Positions 41,600 through 50,878 of a stretch of DNA of 64,000 nt are shown here, in pieces. The notes under the pieces were generated by a model. It was not told the origin of the DNA and did not search any database. It worked only from the letters and a program-made list of their open reading frames with translations. The position numbers and the translations under genes were made by a program. Numbering within the stretch: the first letter of the stretch is position 1; each line of letters begins with the position of its first letter. Source of the DNA: Sphingomonadales bacterium UBA2369 (GTDB lineage: Bacteria; Pseudomonadota; Alphaproteobacteria; Sphingomonadales; Sphingomonadaceae); the NCBI GenBank assembly GCA_002344055.1, contig DDTH01000018.1, forward strand, positions 62,219-126,218. The letters run 5' to 3'.

Positions 41600-42607
41600 T
41601 CAGCCGATACGGTCCGGCTCCGATGCGATCGCCTTCACACCCACCGGCTCCCGCGTGCGCACCAGCGAATAGACGATGCCGGTGGCGAGGATGCCGACCG
41701 TCACGCCGAGCGAGACGGCGGGCGGGAACTTCACCAGATTGAACATGTCGGCGACGAACACCTTCGAGCCGATGAACACCAGCAGCAGCGCGAGCGCGTG
41801 CTTCAGATAGTGGAAGCGCTCGATCATCGCCGAGAGGGCGAAGAACAAGGCGCGCAGGCCTAGGATCGCGAAGACGTTCGAGGTGTAGACGATAAACGGA
41901 TCGGTGGTGATCGCGAAAATGGCCGGGATCGAATCCACCGCGAAGATCACGTCGGCGATCTCGACCATGACGAGGGCCAGGAAGAGCGGCGTCACCGCCC
42001 GCACCAGCTTGCCCGTCCTGGGATCGGGTTCGCGGACGAAGAAGCGCTCGCCATGGAGTTGCTCCGTCACCCGGAAGCGGCGCTTCAACCAGGCAAGCAG
42101 AGGCGATTTGCCGACCTCATAGGCCTCGTCCGCCGAGGTCCACATCTTGATGCCGGTGTAGATGAGGAAGGCGGCGAAGATGTAGAGGACCCAGCCGAAA
42201 TTATCGACCAGAGCCGCGCCGAAGCCGATCATGATCGCGCGCAGGATGATGACGCCGAGGATGCCCCAGAACAGCACGCGGTGCTGGTAGATGCGGGGCA
42301 CGGCGAAGTAGGAAAAGATCATCGCGATGACGAAGACATTGTCCATCGCCAGGCTCTTTTCGACCAGGAAGCCGGTGACGTAGTCGAGCCCCGACGCCTC
42401 TCCGCGCGTGGCCCAGACGAAGGCGCCGAAGCCGAGGCCCATGGCGATGTAGAAGCCCGACATGAGGAGGCTCTCGCGCACCCCGATTTCGCGATGCTTG
42501 CGGTGGAAGACGCCCAGATCGAGCACCAGCAAGACGACGACCAGCCCGAAAAAGGACAGCCAGAACCAGAGCGGCGTGCCGAGGAAGTCGGCGACGAGGA
42601 ATTCCAT
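41600..42607 (-). CDS. TerC-family integral membrane protein
   Basis: A 335-residue protein with about nine membrane helices and TerC motifs: VLLVLDLGVFHRKHREIGVR near residue 24, MDNVFVIAMIFSYFAVPR with its conserved aspartate and asparagine, and VEIADVIFAVDSIPAIFAIT. TerC proteins are linked with metal export at the membrane and with secreted metalloenzyme loading. The start is preceded by GGGAGGTAA, which is also the tail of the small upstream gene. Three bases separate the two genes. Confidence 0.94.
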   Translation of the reverse strand: MEFLVADFLGTPLWFWLSFFGLVVVLLVLDLGVFHRKHREIGVRESLLMSGFYIAMGLGFGAFVWATRGEASGLDYVTGFLVEKSLAMDNVFVIAMIFSYFAVPRIYQHRVLFWGILGVIILRAIMIGFGAALVDNFGWVLYIFAAFLIYTGIKMWTSADEAYEVGKSPLLAWLKRRFRVTEQLHGERFFVREPDPRTGKLVRAVTPLFLALVMVEIADVIFAVDSIPAIFAITTDPFIVYTSNVFAILGLRALFFALSAMIERFHYLKHALALLLVFIGSKVFVADMFNLVKFPPAVSLGVTVGILATGIVYSLVRTREPVGVKAIASEPDRIG

Positions 42608-42610
42608 GTC

Positions 42611-42772
42611 TTACCTCCCCGCGCGGCTGGAGAAGCGACGCAGGAGCCGCTCGGCCAGCGAGGGCTGGCGGTCCGAATGGAGCGGGTAATAGGCATGACG
42701 CCGCGCCCGGCCGCGTGCCAGCAACGACGCCGCGCCGCGCAGGAGGATGATCAGTCTGAAGAGCTTTTTCAT
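42611..42772 (-). CDS. Small basic protein upstream of terC, function unknown
   Basis: A 53-residue protein starting MKKLFRLIILLRGAASLLAR, with a good ribosome binding site (CGGAGA). The first 20 residues could be a short membrane-associated or leader helix; the remainder is very basic (about 13 arginines). Its stop codon is three bases before the TerC ATG, so it is co-transcribed and probably coupled. No family is recognised. It might be a coupling leader for TerC or a membrane-interacting peptide; both are guesses. Confidence 0.65.
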   Translation of the reverse strand: MKKLFRLIILLRGAASLLARGRARRHAYYPLHSDRQPSLAERLLRRFSSRAGR

Positions 42773-43038
42773 TGCCGTCTCCGTCGATGGAATTGCACCG
42801 ATCGGGCTGACGCGAATGGAGGATTTCAGGACCTGGAACGGCCGTTCGAACCTGCATCGAGCTAACCCGATGCGGTCCGACATCACGAGCAGCAGAAAAG
42901 CTGGTCGCCAGAGGGGCCCGGTCCCGCGAGGCCGCAGATAGGGCGCACATCGCCGCGGATCAAGCACCGGAAAATTTGCCGCGCTCAAATTTGCACTGCG
43001 CGACACAGCCTGTATGCCGCCCTCAAGATTGGGAGAAG

Positions 43039-44244
43039 ATGATGATGGGCGACATTGAACAGCTGGCGCGGCCGCGGCTGCTCGAGGCGCTGGAACCGCA
43101 GCCGAGCGATGCATTGCTCGCCATTATCGGCATGGTGCGGCGCGACCCGCGTCCGCACAAGATCGACCTGGGCGTCGGCGTCTATCGCGATGCGGCGGGA
43201 AACACCCCGATCCTGCGCTCGGTGAAGAAGGCCGAGCGGCTGTTGAACGAGACGCAGGAAACGAAATCCTATCTGGGCGGCGAAGGCGACGTGCGTTTCG
43301 TCGAACTGATGCGGGAACTGGCGTTCGGCCCTGGCACGGACGATCGATTTATCGGGCTGCAGACGCCGGGTGGTTGCGGCGCGCTGCGGCTCGGTGTGGA
43401 CCTGATCCGCCTCGCTAATCCGGCGGCGCGGGTCTTTATCGGCCAGCCAACCTGGCCCAACCACATTCCGCTCGTCACCGTCGCGGGACTCGAAGTCGTC
43501 GAGCATCCATTTTACGACCGCGACACCCAGCGCATCCTGTTCGACGAAATGATGACCGCGCTTGAAGGCGCCCAGGCGGGCGACATCGTGCTGGTCCACG
43601 GCTGCTGCCACAATCCAACCGGCGCCGATCTGTCTCCGGAACATTGGGATGCACTCGCGGAGATCGTGACGCGGCGCGGGCTGATTCCGTTCGTCGACCT
43701 GGCCTATCAGGGCCTCGGCCACGGACTCGAGCAGGATGCGGCGGGCGCCAGGCTCGTCATCGCGGCCTCGGATCAGGCGCTGCTGGCCCATTCCAACGAC
43801 AAGAATTTTGGTGTGTATCGCGACCGCGTCGGCTCGCTGCACGTCAAGGCGCCGACCGCACAGATCGCCGCGACGGCCTATTCCAACCTGCTCGTGTTGG
43901 CCCGCACCATGTGGTCGATGCCGCCCGATCATGGCGCGGCGGTCGCCCGGCTGGTGCTCGACACGCCCGAACTGGCCGCCGACTGGCGCGCGGAACTGAA
44001 CGAGATGTGCACGCGGATCCGCGGGCTGCGGGCGCGGCTTGCCGATTTCGATCCGCGCCTGGCTTATATCGACGAGCAGAACGGCATGTTCTCGATGCTG
44101 CCGCTTTCACCCGATGCCGTCGCGGAACTGCGCGAGAGCGAGGCGATCTACATGGCCGGATCGGGCCGGTTCAACGTCGCTGGGCTGAGTGATCACAATG
44201 TCGACCGCTTCGCTTCGGCGGTCGTGGAGCGGCTGCCCGCCTAA
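43039..44244 (+). CDS. Aromatic amino acid transaminase (class I aminotransferase)
   Basis: A 401-residue PLP-dependent aminotransferase of the aspartate/aromatic AspC-TyrB branch. It starts with three consecutive ATGs at 43039-43047; GGGAGA lies upstream, so any may be used. PLP-site features: KIDLGVGVYRDAAGNTPIL, VHGCCHNPTGADLSPEHWDA and the Schiff-base lysine in SNDKNFGVYRDR; this motif usually reads S-x-SKNFG, so the D before K is unusual but the lysine is kept. GRFNVAGL at the C-terminus supplies the substrate-binding arginine. It interlocks with the SleB gene stop (CTAA). Confidence 0.93.
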   Translation: MMMGDIEQLARPRLLEALEPQPSDALLAIIGMVRRDPRPHKIDLGVGVYRDAAGNTPILRSVKKAERLLNETQETKSYLGGEGDVRFVELMRELAFGPGTDDRFIGLQTPGGCGALRLGVDLIRLANPAARVFIGQPTWPNHIPLVTVAGLEVVEHPFYDRDTQRILFDEMMTALEGAQAGDIVLVHGCCHNPTGADLSPEHWDALAEIVTRRGLIPFVDLAYQGLGHGLEQDAAGARLVIAASDQALLAHSNDKNFGVYRDRVGSLHVKAPTAQIAATAYSNLLVLARTMWSMPPDHGAAVARLVLDTPELAADWRAELNEMCTRIRGLRARLADFDPRLAYIDEQNGMFSMLPLSPDAVAELRESEAIYMAGSGRFNVAGLSDHNVDRFASAVVERLPA

Positions 44245-45413
44245 CGGGCTTCCGTCGAATTGACGGCCGGAGCTTCGACCGGCGGCGGTGCCGCCGGCCT
44301 GCGGCGGACACCGTCAAGCTGCACCGGCTGCGCGGCGCCTTCACGGCCAAGCGGGCGTTGCGGCGCGGCCGCAGGATCCGGCTGACCGCTGATCGACCAG
44401 CGGGTGCTGGCGCTGGGGCCGGCATTGTCCGTGGCGCGCCGCTCGACGATCTGCTGCGCGGTCGTGCTGACCGGTTCGTAACGGCGCATGATGGAGCGCT
44501 GGAAGGATGTACCGGCGCGCGGGTCCTCTTTCTGCGCCTCCGTTGCCGCGGCCGCCGCAGCGGCGTCGCGGCCTTCGCCGGTGAGTGCCGTATTCGAGGT
44601 CGCAAGCTGACGGTCCGGCTGCCCGAAGCCGCCGCGCCAGCGAATATCCGGTTCGGCGCCGGCATAGCGCGCGGACAGGCCGCCGCCCGTGTCCCAGCGA
44701 TAGAAGATGTGCGCGCCGATCGTCGCCACCTTGGTCAGGGTCGGCGCCCAATAGGGAAAGACGTAATTGGCGTGATAGTGCGTCGCCTGCCCGACCGGGC
44801 GGTGGACGTAGCCCGCCAGTGCCGCCTGCGCGATGGCACGCGACCGTTCCCACAGATGCGCCGCGGGTGTCCGGCGCAGGGCCCCGTCGCAGGTGAAGGT
44901 GAACTGGCAGCCGGTGCGGCGGGTATGGCCCTGGAAGACCACCCCGCAGACGGTATTCGGATAATGCGGATGGCGGACACGGTTCAGCACGACCTGGGCG
45001 ACGGCGCGCTGGCCGTCGAGCGATTCCAGCCCGGCTTCGTAATAGACCGCCGCGGTGAGGCAATCGACCGAGCGCATCTGCGCGACTTCATCGGCAGGTA
45101 AGGTGAAGGCGGCGGCGGCGGGATTGGCCCCGCCCGACGTCGGCAGATTCGCGTTCATCTCCCACGCTTCCAGCGCGGAGATCGGCACCAGCGCGTCGGG
45201 ATCGGCTGCAGCCATCGGCACGAAAGAGCCGTCTTCTCCCTTTTCGAGACCCGGGGCCGGCGCGACGGCGATTTCGTCCGCGCGACCCGGCAGGCCGGCT
45301 CCCACTACTGCAAACAAGGCGGCGATACCGCCCAGCACGGCGATCGACGGCACATGCCGCAGCCATTCGGACGCCGAAGGCAAAGTCGGGCGAAGAGGGT
45401 CGGGAGCGCTCAT
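44241..45413 (-). CDS. SleB-type cell wall hydrolase
   Basis: A 390-residue protein with one N-terminal membrane segment (VLGGIAALFAVVGAGLPG), a linker, and the SleB hydrolase domain from about residue 115: LTAAVYYEAGLESLDGQRAV with probable catalytic glutamate, AQVVLNRVRHPHYPNTVCGV and GHTRRTGCQFTFTCDGALRR, ending with ATHYHANYVFPYWAP. It is a peptidoglycan-cleaving enzyme family. The C-terminal 140 residues are Ala/Gln/Pro-rich and not conserved. The start at 45413 is chosen because the frame further upstream overlaps the acs start and lacks support. Confidence 0.92.
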   Translation of the reverse strand: MSAPDPLRPTLPSASEWLRHVPSIAVLGGIAALFAVVGAGLPGRADEIAVAPAPGLEKGEDGSFVPMAAADPDALVPISALEAWEMNANLPTSGGANPAAAAFTLPADEVAQMRSVDCLTAAVYYEAGLESLDGQRAVAQVVLNRVRHPHYPNTVCGVVFQGHTRRTGCQFTFTCDGALRRTPAAHLWERSRAIAQAALAGYVHRPVGQATHYHANYVFPYWAPTLTKVATIGAHIFYRWDTGGGLSARYAGAEPDIRWRGGFGQPDRQLATSNTALTGEGRDAAAAAAATEAQKEDPRAGTSFQRSIMRRYEPVSTTAQQIVERRATDNAGPSASTRWSISGQPDPAAAPQRPLGREGAAQPVQLDGVRRRPAAPPPVEAPAVNSTEAR

Positions 45414-45534
45414 GGGAAGGCTGCTAAATAGGTGCTCGGCCGGGCGGCGGCAATCCCGGCGCTTCGACGGGACTGGCCTGTCCGGGGAGGCAAAGCTAAG
45501 CCGGTTCAAAATCCAGCCAACGGAGCTTCCCAGC

Positions 45535-47460
45535 GTGACCGAAACGATCCCGCCGCCAGCAGATGCGATTGCCGGAACCCATTGCACGGCGGAAGATTAC
45601 GATCGCCTCTATCGGCAATCGGTCGAGCAGCCCGACACGTTCTGGGCGACTCAGGCTCGACGGCTGGATTGGGAGCGCTTTCCGGGGACGATCTCGGGCT
45701 GGTCCTATGATCCGGTGGAAATCAAATGGTTCGAGGACGGCGTCCTGAACCTCTGCCACAATTGCGTGGACCGGCACCTCCCCACGCGCGCCGGCGACGC
45801 CGCCCTGGTGTGGGAGGCCGACGCTCCGGGTGAGGTTCGCACGCTGACCTATGGCGCGCTCCAGGCCGAAGTTGTGCGGATGGCAAATTGCCTGAAAGCG
45901 CTCGGCGCGAGCAAGGGCGACCGCGTCACCATCTATCTGCCGATGATCCTGGAAGCGGCGGTGGCGATGCTGGCCTGCGCGCGCATCGGCGCGGTGCACA
46001 GCGTCGTGTTCGGCGGTTTCTCGCCCGAAGCTCTGGGCGGGCGGATCGAGGATTGCGGCAGCCGGTTCCTGATCACCGCCGATACCGGCCGCCGCGGCGG
46101 AAAGTCGGTGCCGCTGAAAGCCAATGCCGACGCAGCGTTGGCGGATGGCGGACCGGTCGAAGCGGTGATCGTCGTGCGCCACACGGGCGAACCGGTGACG
46201 ATGACGCCGGGCCGAGACCATTGGTATCATGAACTGGGCGAGACGGTGCCGGACGTCTGCCCATGCGAGCCGATGAATGCTGAAGACCCGCTGTTCATCC
46301 TCTACACGTCCGGCTCGACCGGCAAGCCGAAGGGCGTGCTGCACACGACGGGCGGCTATGGTGTTTGGACGGCGACGACCTTCCACTACGTGTTCGACTA
46401 CAAGCCCGGCGAGCTGTTCTGGTGCACCGCCGATGTCGGCTGGGTCACCGGCCATTCCTATGTGGTCTACGGCCCCCTGCTGAACGGCGCGACGAGTCTG
46501 ATGTTCGAGGGTGTGCCGAACCATCCAGATTTCAGCCGCTTCTGGGAAATGGTCGAACGGCACAAGGTCTCGATTCTCTACACCGCGCCGACCGCCATTC
46601 GCGCGCTGATGCGCGAGGGCGACAATTGGGTGACCAAGCACGATCGATCGTCGCTGCGCCTGCTCGGCACGGTCGGCGAGCCGATCAATCCCGAGGCCTG
46701 GCTCTGGTACCACCGCGTGGTCGGCGACAGCCGGGTCCCGATTGTCGATACCTGGTGGCAGACCGAAACGGGCGGGACGATGATCACCACGCTGCCCGGC
46801 GCGCACGGGATGAAGCCGGGCAGTGCCGGGCGACCATTCTTCGGCGTGATACCGGAGTTGCTCGATGGCGAAGGACAGCACCTTGCCGGCGCGACATCGG
46901 GAAATCTGGTGATCGCGGCAAGCTGGCCCGGGCAGATGCGCAGCGTCTATGGCGACCATGAGCGCTTCGTGCAGACCTATTTTTCGACCTACCGGAACCG
47001 CTATTTTACCGGCGACGGCTGCCGCCGGGACGAGGATGGCTATTACTGGATCACTGGCCGGGTCGACGACGTGCTGAACGTGTCGGGCCACCGCCTCGGC
47101 ACCGCCGAAATCGAGAGCGCGCTCGTCGCCCACCCCAAAGTCGCGGAGGCTGCGGTCGTCGGCTACCCGCACGACATCAAGGGCACCGGCATCTATTGCT
47201 ATGTGACGCTGAACGCCGGTGAGAAAGGCTCCGCCGAACTGGAGCAGGAATTGCGTGCGCAAGTGCGGGCCGACATCGGACCGATCGCCTCGCCGGATCT
47301 GATCCACTTCACCCCGGCGCTGCCCAAGACCCGATCGGGCAAGATCATGCGCCGCATCCTCAGAAAGATCGCCGAGAACGATTTCTCGAATCTCGGCGAC
47401 ACGTCGACGCTTGCCGATCCCAGCCTGGTCGACAGCCTGATCGAAGGCCGCCGCGGCTGA
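45535..47460 (+). CDS. acs: Acetyl-CoA synthetase (AMP-forming)
   Basis: A 641-residue enzyme that converts acetate, ATP and CoA to acetyl-CoA, close to the usual 650. Adenylation motifs: FILYTSGSTGKPKGVLHTTG (near residue 258), DVGWVTGHSYVVYGPL, VDTWWQTETGG, and the conserved C-terminal TRSGKIMRR where K603 is the site acetylated in related enzymes. The start is GTG at 45535 preceded by CGGAG; the open frame further upstream is in the opposite-strand SleB region. It is convergent with a GYF_2 membrane protein gene, four bases apart. Confidence 0.95.
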   Translation: MTETIPPPADAIAGTHCTAEDYDRLYRQSVEQPDTFWATQARRLDWERFPGTISGWSYDPVEIKWFEDGVLNLCHNCVDRHLPTRAGDAALVWEADAPGEVRTLTYGALQAEVVRMANCLKALGASKGDRVTIYLPMILEAAVAMLACARIGAVHSVVFGGFSPEALGGRIEDCGSRFLITADTGRRGGKSVPLKANADAALADGGPVEAVIVVRHTGEPVTMTPGRDHWYHELGETVPDVCPCEPMNAEDPLFILYTSGSTGKPKGVLHTTGGYGVWTATTFHYVFDYKPGELFWCTADVGWVTGHSYVVYGPLLNGATSLMFEGVPNHPDFSRFWEMVERHKVSILYTAPTAIRALMREGDNWVTKHDRSSLRLLGTVGEPINPEAWLWYHRVVGDSRVPIVDTWWQTETGGTMITTLPGAHGMKPGSAGRPFFGVIPELLDGEGQHLAGATSGNLVIAASWPGQMRSVYGDHERFVQTYFSTYRNRYFTGDGCRRDEDGYYWITGRVDDVLNVSGHRLGTAEIESALVAHPKVAEAAVVGYPHDIKGTGIYCYVTLNAGEKGSAELEQELRAQVRADIGPIASPDLIHFTPALPKTRSGKIMRRILRKIAENDFSNLGDTSTLADPSLVDSLIEGRRG

Positions 47461-47464
47461 TTGC

Positions 47465-49081
47465 TCAGTAGCCCGGCATCCGGACTTCGGTCTTGGCGCC
47501 GGCTTCCTCGATCTCGGCCATCATGCGGTCGTAATGCGCGGCTTCAGCCACGCCTTCCGACTGTTTGTCATGCCGCCACATCGACACGTTCATCTGCATG
47601 ATGAGATCGGCGACGACAACGGTCGTGAAGAGCGACCGGCCGACAAAGTCGATGGGGAATTGCAGGACGCGAGGATTCCACGGCCGCAGGAGCGAACTCC
47701 CCTCGCCGCCGATCAGCGCGACATTCTGCGGACCGATGCCGCCGACGAAGGTCCACAAGACCAGCATCACCACGCCCGTAAGCGCGATCCCCATGGCAAG
47801 ATTCTGCACACTGCCCACCTTCGCGATTTCCGCGGGCGTGCGCAGGGGCTTCGTGAAGGTGCTGGAATTGATCATGTAGAGCGTCGGCGCGATCAGCAGG
47901 GCGAGCACGCCCAGGATCAGCAGGAAATGGCCAGCAACCTGATTGATCACGCTGAAGATCACCAGGAAGAGCAGGATGTAGAGCGGCGTCGCGGCGACCA
48001 GGAACCAGCCCGGCAGGGTCGCCTCGGGCAACAGCGCCTTGATCCGCAGACATGCGCGCAACACCCCCGGGATCAGCGACAGAACGGCTGGCATCAGGGT
48101 CACGTAGACGAGGATGGCGCCGATAAATCCGGCCCCGGCCGCCGCCTGCGCGCGCTCCATCGGGTTGATGGAATTGAGATCCATCAGCCAGCTGAACGGA
48201 ATGAGGCCCAGCACCAGCGGCGTCGCGAAGGCGACCATGAAGCCGGTGATGAGTGTGTTGCGCGACCGGCGCTGCCGGTACCAGATCTTCTGCGCCATGA
48301 AGGCGGCAGCGGGCAGCGCGAACAATGACAGCACGCGCAGCAGATCGACAAGGATGCCGAAGGCCGACAACTGGCCCCAGCCACGATCGCCGGTGAGGCC
48401 CGACAGCACCGCCAACAGTGCGGACACGAGCGTGATCGGCATGACCGCGCCCAGCACGCTGCGACGCCAGATCAGGAACCGCCCGGCATGATCGTCATCG
48501 ACGCCGTTGGCGAGGAGCACGGCCCGCTCTTCGGGCAAGATCTCGATCGAACTGAGGTTCCAGTTGACCGCGCGCTTGAAGTGCAACCCGAAGCCGGGAC
48601 CGGCGGCGACCGGCGCGCCATAGGGCTGACCGGGAGCGCCATAAGGTTGGGCCGGGGCGCCGTAGGGTTGGGCCGGGGCGCCATAAGGCGGCGCGCCATA
48701 TTGCTGGGGTTGGGCAGCATAAGGATCCGCCTGCGGCTGAGGCGCATAAGGCTGCTCGGGGGCGGTATATGGCTGCGGCGCCGGTTGTGCGGCGGGCGCT
48801 CCGCCGGCGAGCGCCGGCAATTGCCCCGCCTGCACCCAATCGGGCGCGCCCTGATGCCAGAGACTGTCGGTCGGCAGCACCTGCGACTGGCCGAGATACT
48901 CGGTCAACTGCGCGAAGGTGTAAGGTCCGAACGGCTGCGTCCCTTCCCTGCTCACCATCCAGGCCGCGGACGCGGGCGGCGGCATGGCCAGACCGCACGA
49001 CGGACAGGAGAGGCCGGGCGCATTCTCATCGGCCTGAGCCGTCGCGCGGCAACGAAGACAGGGAATGGAAAGGATCGCCAT
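47465..49081 (-). CDS. Zinc-ribbon / GYF_2-domain polytopic membrane protein with PYGAP repeats
   Basis: A 538-residue protein. The N-terminus has a zinc-ribbon-like pair of cysteine motifs (CLRCRATA and LSCPSCG, residues 9-33). A GYF_2/DUF4339 domain follows (residues about 41-92, MVSREGTQPFGPYTFAQLTE and SLWHQGAPDWVQ). Residues about 95-160 are Pro/Gln/Tyr-rich with tandem PYGAPAQ units. The rest holds about eight membrane helices. GYF_2 domains bind Pro-rich ligands, so the repeats might interact in cis or trans; the role is unknown. Confidence 0.82.
   Translation of the reverse strand: MAILSIPCLRCRATAQADENAPGLSCPSCGLAMPPPASAAWMVSREGTQPFGPYTFAQLTEYLGQSQVLPTDSLWHQGAPDWVQAGQLPALAGGAPAAQPAPQPYTAPEQPYAPQPQADPYAAQPQQYGAPPYGAPAQPYGAPAQPYGAPGQPYGAPVAAGPGFGLHFKRAVNWNLSSIEILPEERAVLLANGVDDDHAGRFLIWRRSVLGAVMPITLVSALLAVLSGLTGDRGWGQLSAFGILVDLLRVLSLFALPAAAFMAQKIWYRQRRSRNTLITGFMVAFATPLVLGLIPFSWLMDLNSINPMERAQAAAGAGFIGAILVYVTLMPAVLSLIPGVLRACLRIKALLPEATLPGWFLVAATPLYILLFLVIFSVINQVAGHFLLILGVLALLIAPTLYMINSSTFTKPLRTPAEIAKVGSVQNLAMGIALTGVVMLVLWTFVGGIGPQNVALIGGEGSSLLRPWNPRVLQFPIDFVGRSLFTTVVVADLIMQMNVSMWRHDKQSEGVAEAAHYDRMMAEIEEAGAKTEVRMPGY
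48612..48690 (-). repeat. Tandem 21-bp repeats encoding PYGAP(A/G)Q
   Basis: About four near-identical 21-bp units each encode seven residues, Pro-Tyr-Gly-Ala-Pro-Ala/Gly-Gln. They lie in the Pro-rich part of the GYF_2 membrane protein gene. Such repeats can change copy number. Confidence 0.75.
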
Positions 49082-49214
49082 GACGCCAACTGCCCCTCAG
49101 TTTCGTGGAGGATGTGTCCTTCAGGATCGTTAGCGGGTCAAGCAGCCCGATTAGGCATGCCGATGCCGACCAAGCCGGATTGTGCCATTCCGGGGTGGCG
49201 ATAGAAGCCATTCC

Positions 49215-50222
49215 ATGACGGGCGATAGTCGGACGATAGCGGTGGGCGACGTGGGCGGGACACATGCACGCTTCGCGCTCGCCACACTGACGCCGGACGC
49301 TTTGCCGCGCATCGGTACGATCCGGAAGTATCGCACTGCGGACCATGACGGGCTGGCGGCCGCATGGTCGGCCTTCGTGGCGGAGAGCGGGACGGAGCGA
49401 GCCGATGCGGCCGCAATCGCGGTCGCGGCGCCGATCGAAGGCGATGTGCTTTGCTTCATGAACAGCGATTGGACCGTCGATCGCCGCACGATCCGCGCGG
49501 CGATGGGACTCGAGCAATTGCTGCTGCTCAACGATTTCGGGGCGGTAGCGCATGCCGTTTCGGCGCTGCCGACCGGTTCGTTCGAGCCGCTTGCGGGTGC
49601 GGCGCGAGAATTGCCCGATGAGGGGATAATCACTGTGGCCGGACCGGGTACGGGCCTCGGCGTATCGATCATCGTCCGCCGCGCCGGCCGCAACGAGATC
49701 GTCGAGTGCGAAGGCAGCCATATCGGCTTCGCGCCTCGAACGGCCCGGGAACGGCGGATCGAGCAGGCCATTGCCGAGCGCTACGGGCGATGCTCGGTCG
49801 AGCGGATCGCGTCCGGGCCAGGGCTGGCGGATGTGCATGCCGCGCTTGGCGGCGACGCAATGGACGCTTCGGCGCTTTGGGATGCGGCACTGGAAGGAAC
49901 CGATGCGCTCGCCGAGGAGGCCCTGGACATTCTGACCGGAGCGCTCGGCGCGGCGATGGGCGATCTCAGCCTTGCACATGGGTCCAGTGCCGTCGTGCTG
50001 TCGGGCGCGCTCGCCAACCGGATGCGGGACCGGCTGGCATCGCCTCTGTTCCGCCAGCCGTTCCTCGCCAAGGGGCGGTATCGCGAGCGGATGGAGCGGG
50101 TTTCCGTGCTGCTGCTCACCGAACCGGAGCCGGGCCTGACCGGCGCGGCGGTGGCGTTTCAGCGGGGCAGCAGCCAGCCGGTGACCGACAGGCGCGGCAC
50201 GGGTGCGAATGAGGTCACCTGA
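49215..50222 (+). CDS. glk: Glucokinase
   Basis: A 335-residue glucokinase of the bacterial Glk family, phosphorylating glucose at C6. It starts TIAVGDVGGTHARFALATL (ATP/phosphate-1 motif DVGGTHARF), has the glucose-binding segment LLLNDFGAVAHAV with NDF, GPGTGLGVSII and EGSHIGFAPR. The start at 49215 is chosen since an upstream GTG adds an arginine/histidine-rich leader. Its 3' end overlaps the convergent 2OG-oxygenase gene by 64 bases. Confidence 0.94.
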   Translation: MTGDSRTIAVGDVGGTHARFALATLTPDALPRIGTIRKYRTADHDGLAAAWSAFVAESGTERADAAAIAVAAPIEGDVLCFMNSDWTVDRRTIRAAMGLEQLLLLNDFGAVAHAVSALPTGSFEPLAGAARELPDEGIITVAGPGTGLGVSIIVRRAGRNEIVECEGSHIGFAPRTARERRIEQAIAERYGRCSVERIASGPGLADVHAALGGDAMDASALWDAALEGTDALAEEALDILTGALGAAMGDLSLAHGSSAVVLSGALANRMRDRLASPLFRQPFLAKGRYRERMERVSVLLLTEPEPGLTGAAVAFQRGSSQPVTDRRGTGANEVT

Positions 50223-50878
50223 CTGACGCTGTGGCCCTGCGGCACGGCGAACAGGGTCAGCGCGTTCATCGCGGGAACGAAGCCGCGCTCGATCTCGCCG
50301 CCCGGCTCGTGGAACAGGAGCAGGCCGCCATTTTCGGCGCGCCAGCCTTCGGTGAGGCCGAAAACATAAGCGGCAATGCGGGTGCTGCCGTCCTGCCGGT
50401 CATGGTGGAGAGTCAGGAAGTCGCCCGGGGTGTAGCGGCTGGCCTTGGCATCGACGAAGCCGATCTCGTCCGCACCGGTCACGTTACGCAGCAGGGCGAG
50501 GACCGGATCGCTCGACAGGAAAGCAGCGAAGTCCGCGAGCGGAGTGCCGCTTTCCTGTTCACCGCTTTGCCGCAGCCGGGCGACGATGCGTTCATAGGCG
50601 TAGGCGAAACCCGCCTCCTCGCCCGGCGCGGCGAGGCTGCGCAGCGCGGCGAGCTTGTCCGGGCCGAGTTCGGCCTGCTGCGCCGGATCGAAGGCGAATT
50701 CGCGCGACCCCGCCCTCAGCGCCAGGGTCCAGTCCTCGCGGTCGCTGAGGTGATCGCGCAGTTTCGCCGCACCGTCACCGGCCAGGAAGGGCGCGATCTG
50801 GACGCGGCGGTCGCGCGCATAGGCTTCGCGCAGCGCGGCGGGGTCGATCGCCGGGTGCAGCGCGCAAGCTTGGCTCAA
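50159..50878 (-). CDS. 2-oxoglutarate/Fe(II)-dependent oxygenase family protein
   Basis: A 239-residue protein with the double-stranded beta-helix iron site: the His-x-Asp pair in TLHHDRQDGS, and the distal histidine and arginine in QGHSVSQVTSFAPVPRLSVT followed by GWLLPR. It resembles prolyl 4-hydroxylase-type 2OG oxygenases. It begins with TTG at 50878 (LSQACALHPAID), overlapping the stop of the upstream SDR in a TTGA junction, so it is likely co-translated. The substrate is unknown. The 3' end overlaps glk on the other strand by 64 bases. Confidence 0.86.
   Translation of the reverse strand: MSQACALHPAIDPAALREAYARDRRVQIAPFLAGDGAAKLRDHLSDREDWTLALRAGSREFAFDPAQQAELGPDKLAALRSLAAPGEEAGFAYAYERIVARLRQSGEQESGTPLADFAAFLSSDPVLALLRNVTGADEIGFVDAKASRYTPGDFLTLHHDRQDGSTRIAAYVFGLTEGWRAENGGLLLFHEPGGEIERGFVPAMNALTLFAVPQGHSVSQVTSFAPVPRLSVTGWLLPR

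Noticed and set aside
42773..43038. Manganese (yybP-ykoY) riboswitch upstream of the terC unit
   Set aside because: I looked for the conserved GGGGAGUA and CAUACUC-type blocks and found none; only a small GCATCG hairpin is present.
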